DNA of 64,000 nt from Salvator merianae. Taxonomy: Eukaryota > Chordata > Lepidosauria > Squamata > Teiidae. The number at the start of each line of letters is the position of its first letter. The stretch's first letter is position 1. Shown piece by piece: positions 12,290 to 23,689 of this stretch. The translations under genes were made by a program, and so were the position numbers. The notes below the pieces were generated by a model that worked only from the letters and a program-made list of their open reading frames with translations, was not told the origin of the DNA and did no database searches. The DNA is taken from the NCBI GenBank assembly GCA_003586115.2, contig QVOM02000126.1, forward strand, positions 53,180,608 to 53,244,607, written 5' to 3'.

Positions 12290-13115
12290 CCCACTAGCTG
12301 TGGACAACTAAAACATTGAAAACAGAGGCAAATAATTCATTTAGCCTCTCTGCAATCCCCATGTCCTCTTCAATTTTCCCTTTCTGTCCATTGTCATCTG
12401 ATGGTCCAACTGTTTCCATAGCTGGATTCTGACTTCTGATGTACTTATAAGAAGTTCTTATTATTCTTTTTGATGTTTTTAGCAAGATACTCCTCAAAAT
12501 CCTTCTTAGCATTCCTGATTGCCACTTTGCATTTATTCTGCCACATTTTGTGTCCTTTTCTCTTGTCTTCATTGGGACAGGCCTTCTATTTTCTAAAAGA
12601 GTTTTTTCTTGCTTTTAATGACTTCCTGTACCACACTTGTAAGTTACACTGGTGCTCTCTTGGACGTGACAGTCCCCTTTCTCCTTTTAGATCTGCATTC
12701 TAACTGAACCTCTATTATTGTGGTAATAAAAGTCTCCATGAATATTGGAGTGATTGGACTTTTCCAACACTTCCTTTCAATTTCCTTTTTACTAGTTTCC
12801 TCATGTTTCATAAAGTTTATGAAACTTTAAGGTCTCTACATTAGATTTTATTGCCTGTATTTAAGCTGAATGGTATCGCACTGTGGTCATTGTTCTCTAC
12901 TGGATCAACCACACACTCTAAGACAAATCCAAAATGCAAATTATTATCTAGCTGGCACAGCCCAATTATCAGGCTGAATAGTACATTAACTTTATTACAT
13001 AATAGCCTCAGTCAGACTTTACAATCAACTACAGAGACCCTCTTTAACATGCCCTCACACCTTATAAAGGTCATGGGTCTTGAACCAGGTGGACCATCTT
13101 CTCAATGATGACATT
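12290..13115 (-). mobile_element. LINE ORF2 fragment: end of endonuclease to start of RT (CR1-like)
   Basis: In minus-strand translation the upstream part (about 12880-12930) reads VVDPVENNDHSAIPF, like the C-terminal endonuclease motif with conserved D-H of CR1/L2-class elements. Further on come RRILRSILLKTSKRIIRTSY and KYIRSQ, then IAERLNELFASVFNV (12294-12572). This is the linker preceding the reverse transcriptase core, conserved as LNxxFASVF. Frameshifts and stops break the frame and the catalytic RT motifs are absent. It is a dead internal fragment. Confidence 0.75.
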
Positions 13116-15124
13116 CAGGTTAAAGAACAGCCTCCCCCAACTTTAACTTTCCTCTGTCTTTCAGCACCAGCTTCAATAACTTTTTCCCCAAGACTTTTCA
13201 GTTTATTCCCTACTGCTTGGATTACTGAAGGGACTACTAGAATGGAGCTACTGTTTTACTCCACTATTATTATTTTTTTTTTAAAAAATGTATGTGGTCT
13301 AATAATGCTTGTTTTTAATTTTATCAATGTAACCTGTTGCTGCTAGTGGTTGTTTTTCTTTTTTAAATAAAGAATGGGATACATATTAAGAATAACACAA
13401 TATGACCTAGTTCTGACTCTGGAGAATAATTTGTCTTTCATATTCATAATTATGAGCCATCAATTCACTAGTAAAAAGGTCAATATCCTTTTAGTCAAGA
13501 AAAAAATGGCTGAGAAATTAACAAATGGTTTTGCTGATAGCCCAAAGCAAATATCCTTACTTCAATAGTGGAAACCTTATATGTTGTCTTAAGACAAGCA
13601 TCACAGCTTTGTGCTTTTAGCATTAAACCTGGTCACCTTTAAAACTATTATAATATAAATTATATATCTGGAATTGAGACAGAAGATGAAAGTGTTCAAC
13701 ATTTCATTTACTTCATAAACAAATGCGTGAAACACTAGGTAGTATTTACTGCTTTATCGTCATCATGTAATCACTCAAAGATCCAGCAGATCCAAACTGA
13801 ACTGCATAAGAAAATTAGGAACAAACAAAAACAAAAAACCGACTATGAAAATTGGCAATTATTACAGAGCTGAAGACACTAGTATCTTCTAGGGTGCTTG
13901 CTATAGAAGTATAGTGTTTTCAAAAACTATGGATATGTTCAAACACTCAATTTGGGGCTATTTTGAAACCCTTGGGACATACAGAAAATTGAAAAAACAC
14001 TTTATCCCATCCCAAGGTCTCTTGTGGTCTCTGTTTATGTGTTCCTTTTGTAGACACAAAAAAATCACTCACATGGCAAGAAGGTGGGAGAGGGTAGGAC
14101 AGCTACAAAGCTTCTGAGCCAATCCCAGCCTGCTACTGCCACCAACCAATCAGATCTGTGGAAAATTGACCAGTGACAGGAAATGGGAACTGAACTCTTC
14201 TTGCTATGGAGGGGCAGCTAGACTTTGAGATAGGAGGCTTGTAGGCGTTTCTTTTAAAAACTTATGTGACCCAGGTTTTTTCCTGCTTCACAAATAGGGT
14301 GTTCCTATGGAAATAAACACTCCCAAACCATGTGGCTGAACATACCCTATGTTTATTTGCCAAGACATCAGTTTGTTCGTCTAAAATGACAACAGTCTTC
14401 TCCCCCTCCTCCCCCCCGCCCAAATTTAGAATTTAAATATCTGCAGCTCTCCACTGTTAAGGCTGTTCTGAGCCTTTATCTAAAATGTGAGTTTCCACTT
14501 GTCTGAGTGGTTTTTCTGGTGTATTCCAATCCATATTGACATTTTAAGTGATAAGTTCTAAATACATAGGTGGGTTGATATTTCCCCCTTCACTAAAAAC
14601 AGCAATATGATGGAAATGGCAGGAGAGGCAAGGAAGGAAGGAGAGACAGAACGAAATTGCCTCCAGTCACACACCTACATATAGTTGGCATGCATCCAGT
14701 TTGTGGTTTTGATAAGAAATATGTAATCCTATTATGCGGAGTAGAGTTAGAATGTACAAACAGTTCCTGGAAATGGAACTTCGCTAGTAAGATTATTCCT
14801 TTTTGCCGTAATAGTTATACAAGTAGATCCAGGCTATAAGTCTTCCGACAGTTGACTGTCAGAAAAATTCACCACACACAAGTATAGTGTCTTTCTAAAA
14901 GAGATACAAAAGACATATTGCATATGCATTAAACTGCAATTTAACTGTTAATTTTTTTGAAAAAGAGAGAGGCGTTGTTTGATATATGATAAGATGCAAA
15001 AAAGGGAGAAGGTTATTTGTTCCTAGCTTTAAAGTATCATTGACAGAGCCATCAGTAATGCTTGTTGGCAGATTTTTTCTCTTTAAAAGATCAGAACATA
15101 CAGGGTGTGTGTGCCTTCCTCACA
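13116..15124. other. Unassigned stretch
   Basis: No gene or classified repeat is recognised. There are A/T-rich runs near 13265-13380 and a pyrimidine/C-rich patch at 14400-14420. Frames at 13080-13346, 13914-14117 and 14657-14839 show no domain. Confidence 0.45.
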
Positions 15125-15361
15125 TGGCCCACTATTCTGGGCAAGGGTCCTTAGCATGCCAGTAGCCCTCATCATCAAGGTCTACTGGTAAAGGGGAATA
15201 GGGTGCCTTTCTGGGTGCCCTAAGCCACTCTAGTGCTTCATCCATGCAGATGTGTGTTCCAGCAGGCAGTGTGGCTTCCCCTATCCCATACCAGCATGTG
15301 GAGGGGAGGCTCCTAGACCCTTTCCTAGCATGGGATAACACCCTGTGCAGAAAGGGGCCCA
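15125..15361. mobile_element. Probable non-autonomous DNA transposon (GGGCCCCTTTCTGCAC end)
   Basis: The right edge GTGCAGAAAGGGGCCC is, in reverse complement, close to termini at 42001 (TGCCATTTCTGCACTG) and 60371 (GGGCCCTTTCTGCACTG). The left edge (TGGCCCACTATTCTGGGCA) is a poor match, and I could not find a target-site duplication. The interior is more GC-rich than its flanks. A 79-codon minus frame inside it is not a gene. Confidence 0.45.
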
Positions 15362-16920
15362 TTTTGAACACTGTAATATACTGCAGACTGGCTACTGACT
15401 GACACTATCTGACCACACTGTACTGTACCTATTGTGTGTGTTACTGACTGCTGAGTGACTACCAAGCAAAATTCATAGTGAGGTCAGATAGTTGAGACAG
15501 TGCCCTAACCATAGAGATTTATCATATGCTAAGATCTGCTAAGAGATTTGGGTCCAGCTTGCATCATCTAGACAAAGATACTTCTCCACTATGATACTCA
15601 TTTACATTGATTTTACACAGACACACACAAATCTCTTATCAGACAGCAGGCAGGAGAGTTGGATTTTCACTTTTCTGCTGAAAATATTTTAATTTATCTA
15701 TGCACTTGCGGACTGTTGAATCAAGAGTATTTCTTATTCATAATAAATCGTCTCACTGGATTTCAGTATTCATATTTCAATGTAACTTTGTGTTTGGTTT
15801 TACTTGTGATTGAAAAGGAAGAGCGGTACTTAAAACAAGACCTGTAATAGTCCAAATGGTATTGGAAATACAGTCAGCCCTGGCCAGTATGGTGAGTGGT
15901 TGCAGATTCCTGGAATGATAACCTTACCCCTGGAGGGCTACACGTTCCCTGCCTCTACACATGCGGTGACCATGGACAAAACTCAGATCCTGCTTTGGAG
16001 GCTGCAGTCCCCCCATCAGAGCTTTCAACATTCTTCTGGTCAACCACTATGAGGGACCAGATTTTAAATTAAATGGCCCTCTTGCCTAAAGAAACAGATA
16101 AAAGAAGCCATAGTCTTGGCTTTACAATCTCTCTTAGTTTAAGAGATCTTCACAGAATCTATAGTATAAATTGTGGCACCTGGTCCATTGACAACTACAC
16201 ACATTTTTATCTGACAAAACTTTCTCAACAACAGCTCACTCAACTTATGGGTAGCCAGCATAAATTCATGTTTTTATCTACCTGCAAAGAAGTTTACTCC
16301 TATATTATTATTATCAGGCCTTATTGCAGTATGAAAATTTCTACAGTCCTGCATATAAATTAGGAATCTAGAAGATTAAACTTCACAGCTACTTCCAATG
16401 CTTCCTAACAAATTTAAATATCTGATTCAAAGACTTATGTTACAAAGCAAAATGTGAAAAGAATATGCATGAGCAGGAATCATAAAGCAGCAGCAGCACT
16501 TGGATTAGAGAATACACCAGGCACTGAAAGACTCTAAGGAAATAAGCAATAAATAAAATCCACAAAATTTAGATTATTCCACTAGGAGGAACAGGTATAC
16601 AATATATCTTATATGTGAAGCATGGGAGACAAATATTACATCTCTAAAAATGAAGTTCTTTGACTCCTGCTTGGAGATCATGACATCACCCAAGATTTGC
16701 TTCTAGACATGACCATCCAAAGCAGTACATTAGAGAAAAGGAGAACATACAATGGGCAATGCAAAACAGAAGATATGCCCTATGAAGTGACACCTGCTTG
16801 AAAAAATATTTAAGATCAAAATAATGTAACAAAACCAACACCCAGTTCTCCAACTTAACCACAGCTCTGTTACCAAAACCCCTTTAGTTAAAATGTGCAT
16901 TTTCAAAGACAGCCCACTGT
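15362..16920. other. Unassigned AT-rich stretch
   Basis: No gene or classified repeat is recognised. The frame at 16073-16363 (96 codons) has no known domain. Composition is ordinary until an abrupt change at 16929, where the GC-rich hAT insertion begins. Confidence 0.45.
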
Positions 16921-17098
16921 CCCATAAACACTGGCGTAGCGAGGGTGGTGCGGGGGGGGGCGGAGCGCCCCGGGTGGCGCGTTGTCTGGGGCAGGCGGCC
17001 CATGGAGCCGGGGCCCCGCCCACCAGCGCCCTCGCTCGCCGCCGCGGGCGGCTGCGCTCGTAGTCCCGGGCAGCCCGCCCGGCAGCGGCCGCACTCGT

Positions 17099-17180
17099 CG
17101 GCTTGTCGCCTTGGTCCGCCCGGCGGCAGCCACGCTCGTCGCCTCGTTGCCCTGGCCCGCCCAGCGGCGGACGTGCTCGT
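17099..17180. repeat. 41-bp tandem units, left arm of the GC-rich hAT element
   Basis: Two adjacent 41-bp units (17099-17139, 17140-17180) share GCTCGT ends and a TGGYCCGCCC core. A diverged partial unit precedes them. In reverse complement they resemble the 33-bp units of the right arm. Confidence 0.8.
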
Positions 17181-17263
17181 CGCTTCGTCGCCTGGCCTGC
17201 CGGCGTGCGTGTGGGCGGAACCAGCGAGCGCGCATGCGTGCAGGCAGGGCCATCGAGGCCGCC

Positions 17264-17540
17264 GCCGGGCGGGCCGTGGCGAGGAGCGAGGCCCCCGCCG
17301 GGCGGGCCGGGGCGAGGAGAGAGGCCCCTGCCGGGCAGGCCGGGGCGAGAAGCGAGGCCACCACTGGGCAGGGCGACGAGCGCGGCCCCCGCCAGGCGGG
17401 TCGGGGCGAGGAGCGTGGCCGCCTCCGGGCGGGCCGGGGCAAGGAGTGCGGCCCCTGCCGGGCGGGCCAGTGCGACGAGCGACGCCCCGGCAGGCCGGGG
17501 CGAGGAGCGAGGCCACCGCTGGGCAGGGCAACGAGCGGGG
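17264..17540. repeat. 33-bp minisatellite, right arm of the GC-rich hAT element
   Basis: About eight units of the form GCCGGGCGGGCC followed by GGGGCGAGGAGCGAGGCC, starting at 17264, 17297 and 17330. Most units are 33 bp; some are shortened to about 28-29 bp. Because 33 is a multiple of three, all three plus frames stay open through it, creating false proteins. Confidence 0.88.
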
Positions 17541-17730
17541 CATGCGCGCTCGCTGGCCCCGCCCACACGCATGTGCGCTCGCTGGCCCCGCCCCTAGCCC
17601 TGGGCGTCAAAGCGGCTAGTAGCCCCGGGTGTCAAAGCGGCTGGCTACACCAGTGCCCATAAATGTCTGTGTATACAAACAATAGAATCCCCCAACGCTA
17701 TAACCAATGAATTAATCTCTGATAGGATGC

Positions 17731-17784
17731 ATATGTGAATATAACAATTGCTAGAACATATGTGAATATAACAATTGCTAGAAC
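17731..17784. repeat. Exact 27-bp tandem duplication
   Basis: Positions 17731-17757 are repeated exactly at 17758-17784 (unit starts ATATGTGAATATAACAATTG). The identity suggests a recent duplication. It lies just downstream of the hAT insertion but outside its target-site duplication. Confidence 0.97.
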
Positions 17785-18424
17785 ATGCAAGAACATAATA
17801 AAATAATTTAATTACCACAAATACAACAGCTCATAGTGAATCAATTTGTAAAATATGTAGAAGTTGAGAACCCCAGATTCTACAGAGATGTTGCTCTCCA
17901 GTACCCACTTATAATAAACAGAGGTGTGTCTTCTGCACACCTCCATGATCCAAACCAGCCTGAGCTGGTACTTCAGTAGTCCTTGATGTCAAGGACTACG
18001 GTAATCCAGATCAGGGGCCTCCTAGTTTGGATTACACTCTGTCCTCTGCAAGCAGAACATACCAGTGGTGAGTACAGAGCCTCTGATCTGTACCAACATG
18101 CAGTCAGAAGAAGCCCAGAAGCTGATTTTGAGAGACTGTATTCTGGGACAGAGGACCTGGGAAACAGGCCATTTTAAAAAGTTCTACTCTTTACAAAGTT
18201 TGAGTTTATACATTTTTTTTTAACCACCTGGTGATGTCAGTTGTACACTTAAAACAGGATGTTTCTTTTACATAATAAGTCATAAGCAAACTTGTTTTCC
18301 TGAGCAAGTTTTTGTATACAGTTATGTTGATCTCCCAAGCAATATTTGTACTTTTCTGGTATGTCAGATCATGCAGGTCAACATTGCACTAGCCTTGTAA
18401 TGTGAAAACCACCCTAGTCATGCA
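17785..18424. other. Unassigned stretch
   Basis: No gene or classified repeat is seen. The short frame at 17983-18177 has no recognisable domain. Confidence 0.4.
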
Positions 18425-18892
18425 ATGCATCTGCACAAAGCCTTTATAAAAGCCAGATTTGACCAATTCGAACTAATGATGGAATTTTGTCATTATCAGA
18501 ACATCCCACATTATAAAAGACTCTGTGCCTGTGAGGATTCTACCCTGGAAGATCTGGCACATTTCCTTCTTGACTGTAACCTATATGACAATATTTGGGA
18601 TCATTATCTAACTTCTTTTTTTAGCAAATTACATATCTTCAAAGTAAAAATGTATATATTACTCCAAGGTTCAGACCAACACACTACAACAGAAGCGGCT
18701 TTATATATTATGAACGCTAGCAAAATTCAAGCTACTTATATTTGACCACACTGGAGTAGATTGTCTTGAGAATGATTTTACAATTTGATATTTTTCCAGT
18801 TTTATCATTTTTTTTTTTACTATTTTTGTAAATACTGTATCTGTTTTTATGTGGATATGGTCAATTAACTAATCAATAAAGACTTCTTGTTA
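18425..18892 (+). mobile_element. LINE 3' end with CxC...H...C C-terminal domain
   Basis: The frame 18425-18745 contains CACEDSTLEDLAHFLLDCNL, a cysteine/histidine cluster of the kind found near the C terminus of several non-LTR retrotransposons. It is followed by VKMYILLQGSDQHTTTEAAL. The 3' end has AATCAATAAAGA followed by TTATTG. A related copy at 33.8-34.2 kb keeps EDQSHILFD and KLFDLLQGENAHMT in the same order. The family may be R4/Dong-like; I cannot be sure. It is 5' truncated. Confidence 0.65.
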
Positions 18893-19430
18893 TTGCATCA
18901 ATGTTGTTGTTGCATTTCCATCAATAAAATAGAAAAGTATGGTTTAAAATCACAAAAGGAAATGGACATACTTTGCTCTTGCCAAATGATCAAACAAGCT
19001 ATTTTTCTGCATTTTTTTGTTTGAGATATAAATGTCTTCTGTGTACACTGGATTCAACTATCAGTTCTAGACTAGATATGAATTTGACTTGGCTAAAAGT
19101 GCTATAGAATCTATAGCCTGTGTTTTATTATGTTCTTTTAAAAATATGTTTATCTGCAATTCATAACCCTTATTTCCGTAAAATTTCAAGGTCATTCAAA
19201 TATGTTTTATCTTTCAACATTGCTTTCTAAACAGAAGGATTTTATTTCTTTGAACTCTGCTAACTTTTAGCACATTATCTGTAGAACTTGACAGGAAGTG
19301 ATTTCTCATTAAAGTATTATATGATTTACTTTGTTATTGTTTGCTGTTAACTTGGTCAATGACTGCAGTGAACTGAATTAGTTCTAGCTCTACTGGAACA
19401 GATGGACAGAAAAATAACTATTGCCCAACA
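18893..19430. other. Unassigned AT-rich stretch
   Basis: No gene or classified repeat is seen. AT-rich throughout. Confidence 0.4.
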
Positions 19431-19792
19431 CTAGAATCAGGAGGCACTCTATGAAGCTGATGGGCAGGAGAGTAGTAGCAGACATAATTTACTACCAGAA
19501 GAGGTGATGACAGCCAGCAGCCTGGATAGCGTTAAGAAAGGATTAAACAAATTAATGGAGATCAGGTATATCAACAGTTTCTAGAATGGATGCCACTCCT
19601 CCAGGGTGGAGAGAGAGGCAGGATGCCTCTAAAGGCCTCTAAAGCCAGGGAGTTGAGAGCAGGTGAATGTTTTGCCTTTTTATTCTGCTTGAAAATGCCC
19701 AGAAACAATTGGTTGGTCACTGTGTAAGACAGGATGCTAGACTAGATGGGCTGTGGCCTGATCCAGCAAGGGCTCCACTTACATTCTTACTT
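19431..19792 (+). mobile_element. LINE 3' end fragment (CR1/L2-like)
   Basis: The segment AGCCTGGATAGCGTTAAGAA corresponds to the SLDSFKK coding motif. A 3' untranslated region then includes AGACTAGATGGGCTGTGGCC and TGATCCAGCAAGG. It matches the copy at 47.85-48.16 kb on the same strand and those at 2.7, 12.1 and 55 kb on the other. The end (ACATTCTTACTTA) is a decayed version of the terminal repeat. Inactive. Confidence 0.85.
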
Positions 19793-20204
19793 AGCTCAAC
19801 AGAAGCAAAAACTACCTTCTCATGTGGTTTCCAGTGTCTTAAAGGTACCAGAATTCATATTAGGAATTAAGATGAATATTACTGAATCAGGTGGCACAAT
19901 TCATCTGGGAAATCAATTGAATATTATGTTCAAAGTCTGGTTATTGGATATTCTTCTTTGCCTAGTTGCTCAGTCCCGAGACCAACAGTAGCTTCATGGA
20001 TTCCAACACTTTTTAAGTACTGTACGTGCCTCTGTTATTTTTCTGAGGGCAAGGGCAAAAGACACAACACTTATATCCTAAAAGTTTCACAAATTTAGAA
20101 GGCAGAGATACTCCCATTTTTGTTCACAACACCATCTCAAAAATATGAAATGAAAACATAAGTATTAAAAAAGTGAGTCATCCCATTCTGAATCCTTTTA
20201 AGTA

Positions 20205-20304
20205 CTATTTGAACCATTAAACAATGGAATTTGCCTACAATGTCACAGGGGGTGGGACTCGATGACCCTTGAAGTCCCTTCCAGCTCTATGATTCTATGA
20301 ATTC
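20205..20304 (+). mobile_element. CR1 3' terminus
   Basis: GGGTGGGACTCGATGACCCT, TTGAAGTCCCTTCCAGCTCT and then ATGATTCTATGAATTC form the classical CR1 3' end with the short ATTCTATG-type terminal repeat. AATGGAATTTGCCTA upstream is the remnant of the conserved WN-containing coding segment. A long internal deletion joins the two parts. Confidence 0.88.
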
Positions 20305-21639
20305 CTGTATTCAGCCTTGGTTATCAAAATGTTACTTTTCCCTTTTATACAGCTTCTTCTGTATCATGTCCATTGTTTCATAATCTTACCTTTATGTCCT
20401 TTAATTAAAGAAGCAGTTATAGGAATGTGATTTTGGAACTGAGGAAATGGAAGCAACATTCCTATATGCCTGTATCTGGACTGTCAAATAAAATCTAAAC
20501 TTTATGGAAAAACTTCCTGCTAACTGATGGAAAAGGAACTACAAATGCAGAAACTGAAAAGCAATTGTTCCTTTGGAAAGATAACAGACCAAACAGAGTC
20601 TGCTCATATCACTGGTATTCAGACTCAGACAAATGGGAAATCACAAATGAGCATTGGCTTGCTGTGTGACTAGTCAGCTACCATGAGAGCTAATGTGTTT
20701 ATTTTGCCTTCAAAATCGCACCATTTATCCCTTGTTTATTGTTTTGACTAATTGAATTATTGGAATTATTACACTCTCAGACAGATATTGTCTGCAGATA
20801 ATTATGATGGCTATATGCCAGTAATCTTGTGGTCACTGAGTCCCGTCTCTCCTTGAACATGAAACTCTCAGTGGGGAAAGTGGATATTAAAAATACCAAA
20901 TATTTTGTATAACAGCTGTCATTACAAAGTCAACATTTTTCATAACTTTCCTTTTATATTCCAGAAACTGCTGGAAGGCCTTAGAAATCGCATGCCAATA
21001 ACACAACAGTAAAATAATTAAATGACCAATCAGGGAAAAACTGTTTACTCTGAAAGTACTTGCTGAAAGATTCAAAATGCGCAGGGCTGGATGAACCTTG
21101 AAATATACACAGGCAGGAATTTCAGATATCTGTGCTCTTTTACCCACTCCCATCACCACGGTTTTACAAGATAACCAATAAACCAGGAACTCTTGCATTC
21201 ATTAAACACATAATTTTTAAAGTTCTCTACCCGAAACCTTTTCATAGTGAAGGTAGTAGTGTATGTGAGAACAAAGCCATGCCATCAGTATCAGATACCT
21301 AAATGCCTTGAGACACCATTACTGAAAAGAGCACTTCATTCCATCCTGCCTGATACCACGTTCACGCCACAGGACTGTCTTCTCCATTTTGATGCATTGG
21401 TTTGAAACACCTTACTAAGCATGGCTCAACTGGCACCATTATTATTTTTTTTTCCTTTAACCCCGCACAGCGAAACAAATAATGTTGTCTTGATTGTAGA
21501 GAGCCACAGTCTTTTGTTGATAATAATTCAGAATTGGAATTTCAGCTGCTTCCTTGCATGTCTGTTGCATTTTCCAGTTTCATTATAATTTTCCCTTTCC
21601 CTCCCCGCAGACCTAGGTAAGCTGCTAAACAGGACTGGC
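20305..21639. other. Unassigned stretch
   Basis: No gene or classified repeat is recognised. The minus frame 20887-21198 (103 codons) has no domain I know. Confidence 0.45.
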
Positions 21640-22425
21640 AGCCCTGATCCAGAACACAGGAGGCCTCCTGTATTCAGAACTATTGGGAACACATTTCAGT
21701 GGTACACCATAGTGTAACGCCGAAATGTGTCCCTCAGAAGCCCCGAGGCTAGGAACTTTTGTTCCTAGCCCTCAAATGGGTGGGGGTGCTGCTGCAAAGC
21801 TCATGTGAACTTTGAGGTCAAGGCATGGACTCTTCTGGACCAGTCCTGTCTCATCCCACTCAAGTCTTCCCGTGTTTGGAATCAGTGGCCCTCATTGGAA
21901 TCAGTCCCACTGATTCCAAACACAAGACTTTCTGTGCAGAAAGGCCCAAAGACTCCTTGGCTATTTCTGCACTTTCCTGCCCTTGTTCAGAATCAGTGGA
22001 TCTGGAACACCCAGGCCCACAGATTCCAATCAAGAGAAGGTGCTGATGGCACCTGATCCAGACCAGGCCAGGGTGGTTTGCCCTGACCTCAAAGCATGTG
22101 CATACTTTGCAGACAGAGACAGAGGCCTCTGAGGGTAGCACTTCAGAGCATGCTTTCTTGTGCTGCCAAAATCGCTCCCCCATAGTCCCAAACATGGAAG
22201 CATGCCTCTGCATGACATGCCTCCATGTTTGGGATTGGGGCCCACTGGTCCACCTGGTAGTCACGATTAAACGTGACTGCTGGTCCACATAAAGTGGCTG
22301 GCACGTTCCAGCAGGTTGTATGACTAAATAGATCTGCCTTAACAGATCTGTGTGGTCTAGAACCTTACTGTGCAGGCCCTTAATCCTGGTTAAGGGCTCC
22401 TGCAGAAAGGGTCCTTGGCAAAATA
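21640..22425. mobile_element. Probable non-autonomous DNA transposon(s), GC-richer island
   Basis: Composition rises sharply above the flanks. Near the right edge, TTAAGGGCTCCTGCAGAAAG then GGTCC resembles the reverse complement of the CCTTTCTGCAC termini seen at 42001 and 60371. The interior shares character with the GC-rich stretch at 30.95-31.4 kb. A perfect inverted repeat lies at 21872-21923. I could not define both ends. Frames of up to 142 codons inside are not genes. Confidence 0.4.
21872..21923. repeat. Perfect 17-bp inverted repeat, 18-bp loop
   Basis: Left arm 21872-21888 (GTGTTTGGAATCAGTGG) and right arm 21907-21923 (CCACTGATTCCAAACAC) are exact reverse complements. It is part of the DNA-element island. 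Confidence 0.93.
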
Positions 22426-23689
22426 GTGCTGGATAGATGCTCTAAACATCTATAACATTTGCGTTTCCCACTGCTCACAACTCGTAGCTGGAAGAATTTT
22501 GGTGGCTCCTCAGGAACAAGATATACAAGGAAGCAAACTTTAAAGATTCTACGATCTGCTGTTACTCAAGACCAAGAGTGGGTTGCCTTGTTAAAATCAG
22601 CACAGAAGCACACTGCAAATAGATGCACTCAAAGGGACCTTACACAGATATTTCATACTCCATTATGGATATTGGAATGCTTAATACATTCCTATGGCAA
22701 CAGCTATGAAAATATGCATCTGTATAAATTGCTATTTTTAGTTTTAAAGCAAAATATGAACAGCAACCGTAAGAGCCTTTTTTTGACATTTGACAGAGAG
22801 AACCCTTTCATCTTCGTGTGTAAGCCTCTGTAAACTCTTTAAAGACTATCCCATGAATGTGTAGTTTACATTATGGAACTTGTACCTCTGAACAAAGTCT
22901 CCCATGAATATGCCTGAAAAGCCTGATAGAAACTTTAGTTCAGTTTCTAGAATCTGTACTATTATGACTTCTTTAACCTGCTTTGTGTTTATTTCTTCAA
23001 AACATATTAAACAGTTTTTAAGTTCACTGTGTTGCTACATTTACAGGAGCTCAAACTTATACCAGAATTCTAAAACTACCTCTAGCCTTATGGAATGACT
23101 TCCCCTCTGCTAATCACTATGCCATAGAAGGCATCAGGAAAGTTATGATACAGACCAAGAAATGAAAGTCATCCAGAATGCTAAGGACAAGACAGAAGCA
23201 GTAGAAATAGCACTTCTGTAAGTTACTGAATCAGTGCAAGCATGACTACCCCTGCTTTATATAAATTCATTCAGCTGCCATGCTTCTGGCACTAGTGGAA
23301 AAGGATCTTCTACTAAACCTGCCAGATTCTCAGAATTATTAATATCCGTCTGCCCAACTAAATTTTAAAAATAAATAAAGTGATGTTCTTCCAACATATG
23401 TTATTTTTCTCAATTTTTATTCACAGCACTCCTTTCAAAAATCCATCCCTTCCAATAAAAAGCAGGACATGTTTTTATGCAACTGAACAAAATTCATCAG
23501 TTGTTTGGGTTATTAAACCCGCACAAAAAACCCACATCACTAAATGAAAACAAACCAACCTGCCCCATTAACCTGCACTATGGTTCCTCTTCTACATTGG
23601 GTTTAAAGTACACACACAAACATAAAAATTTAAATTCTTGCCTGATGGAAGAAAGTTAAAAGCACAGAATAAGCATGTTAGAAACCCTG
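22426..23689. other. Unassigned stretch
   Basis: The plus frame 22459-22833 (124 codons) is one of the longest outside recognised repeats, but I see no domain, signal or family similarity in it. No splice context is evident, so no gene is called. Confidence 0.4.

Larger units (their letters stand above)
16921..17663. mobile_element. GC-rich foldback hAT-type element with 8-bp target-site duplications
   Basis: The element proper is 16929-17655 (727 bp). It is flanked by exact 8-bp copies of CCCATAAA (16921-16928 and 17656-17663). Its ends CACTGGCGTAGC and GCTACACCAGTG are 12-bp inverted repeats with one mismatch. An 8-bp duplication with CA(C/G)TGG termini is the signature of hAT superfamily transposition. 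The interior is extremely G+C- and CpG-rich, built of tandem units of 41 bp (left arm) and about 33 bp (right arm) in opposite orientation. No transposase is encoded, so it is non-autonomous. The overlapping long frames here (up to 280 codons on both strands) come from composition and a repeat period divisible by three. Confidence 0.92.

Noticed and set aside
17099..17540. CRISPR-like array of regularly spaced repeats
   Set aside because: Units are contiguous tandem copies without unique spacers, in a eukaryotic genome.
16929..17655. Promoter CpG island of a host gene
   Set aside because: The GC-rich block starts and stops exactly at transposon ends with target-site duplications, and no exon follows on either side.
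16730..17662. Cluster of long overlapping frames (164-280 codons) on both strands, as possible Pro/Ala/Arg-rich proteins
   Set aside because: They lie within the GC-rich hAT element with clear duplications. They exist because of composition and a 33-bp repeat period, and they run in conflicting frames.
22459..22833. 124-codon plus frame as an orphan gene
   Set aside because: There is no family similarity I can identify and the composition is like its flanks. Frames of this length are expected by chance in 64 kb.
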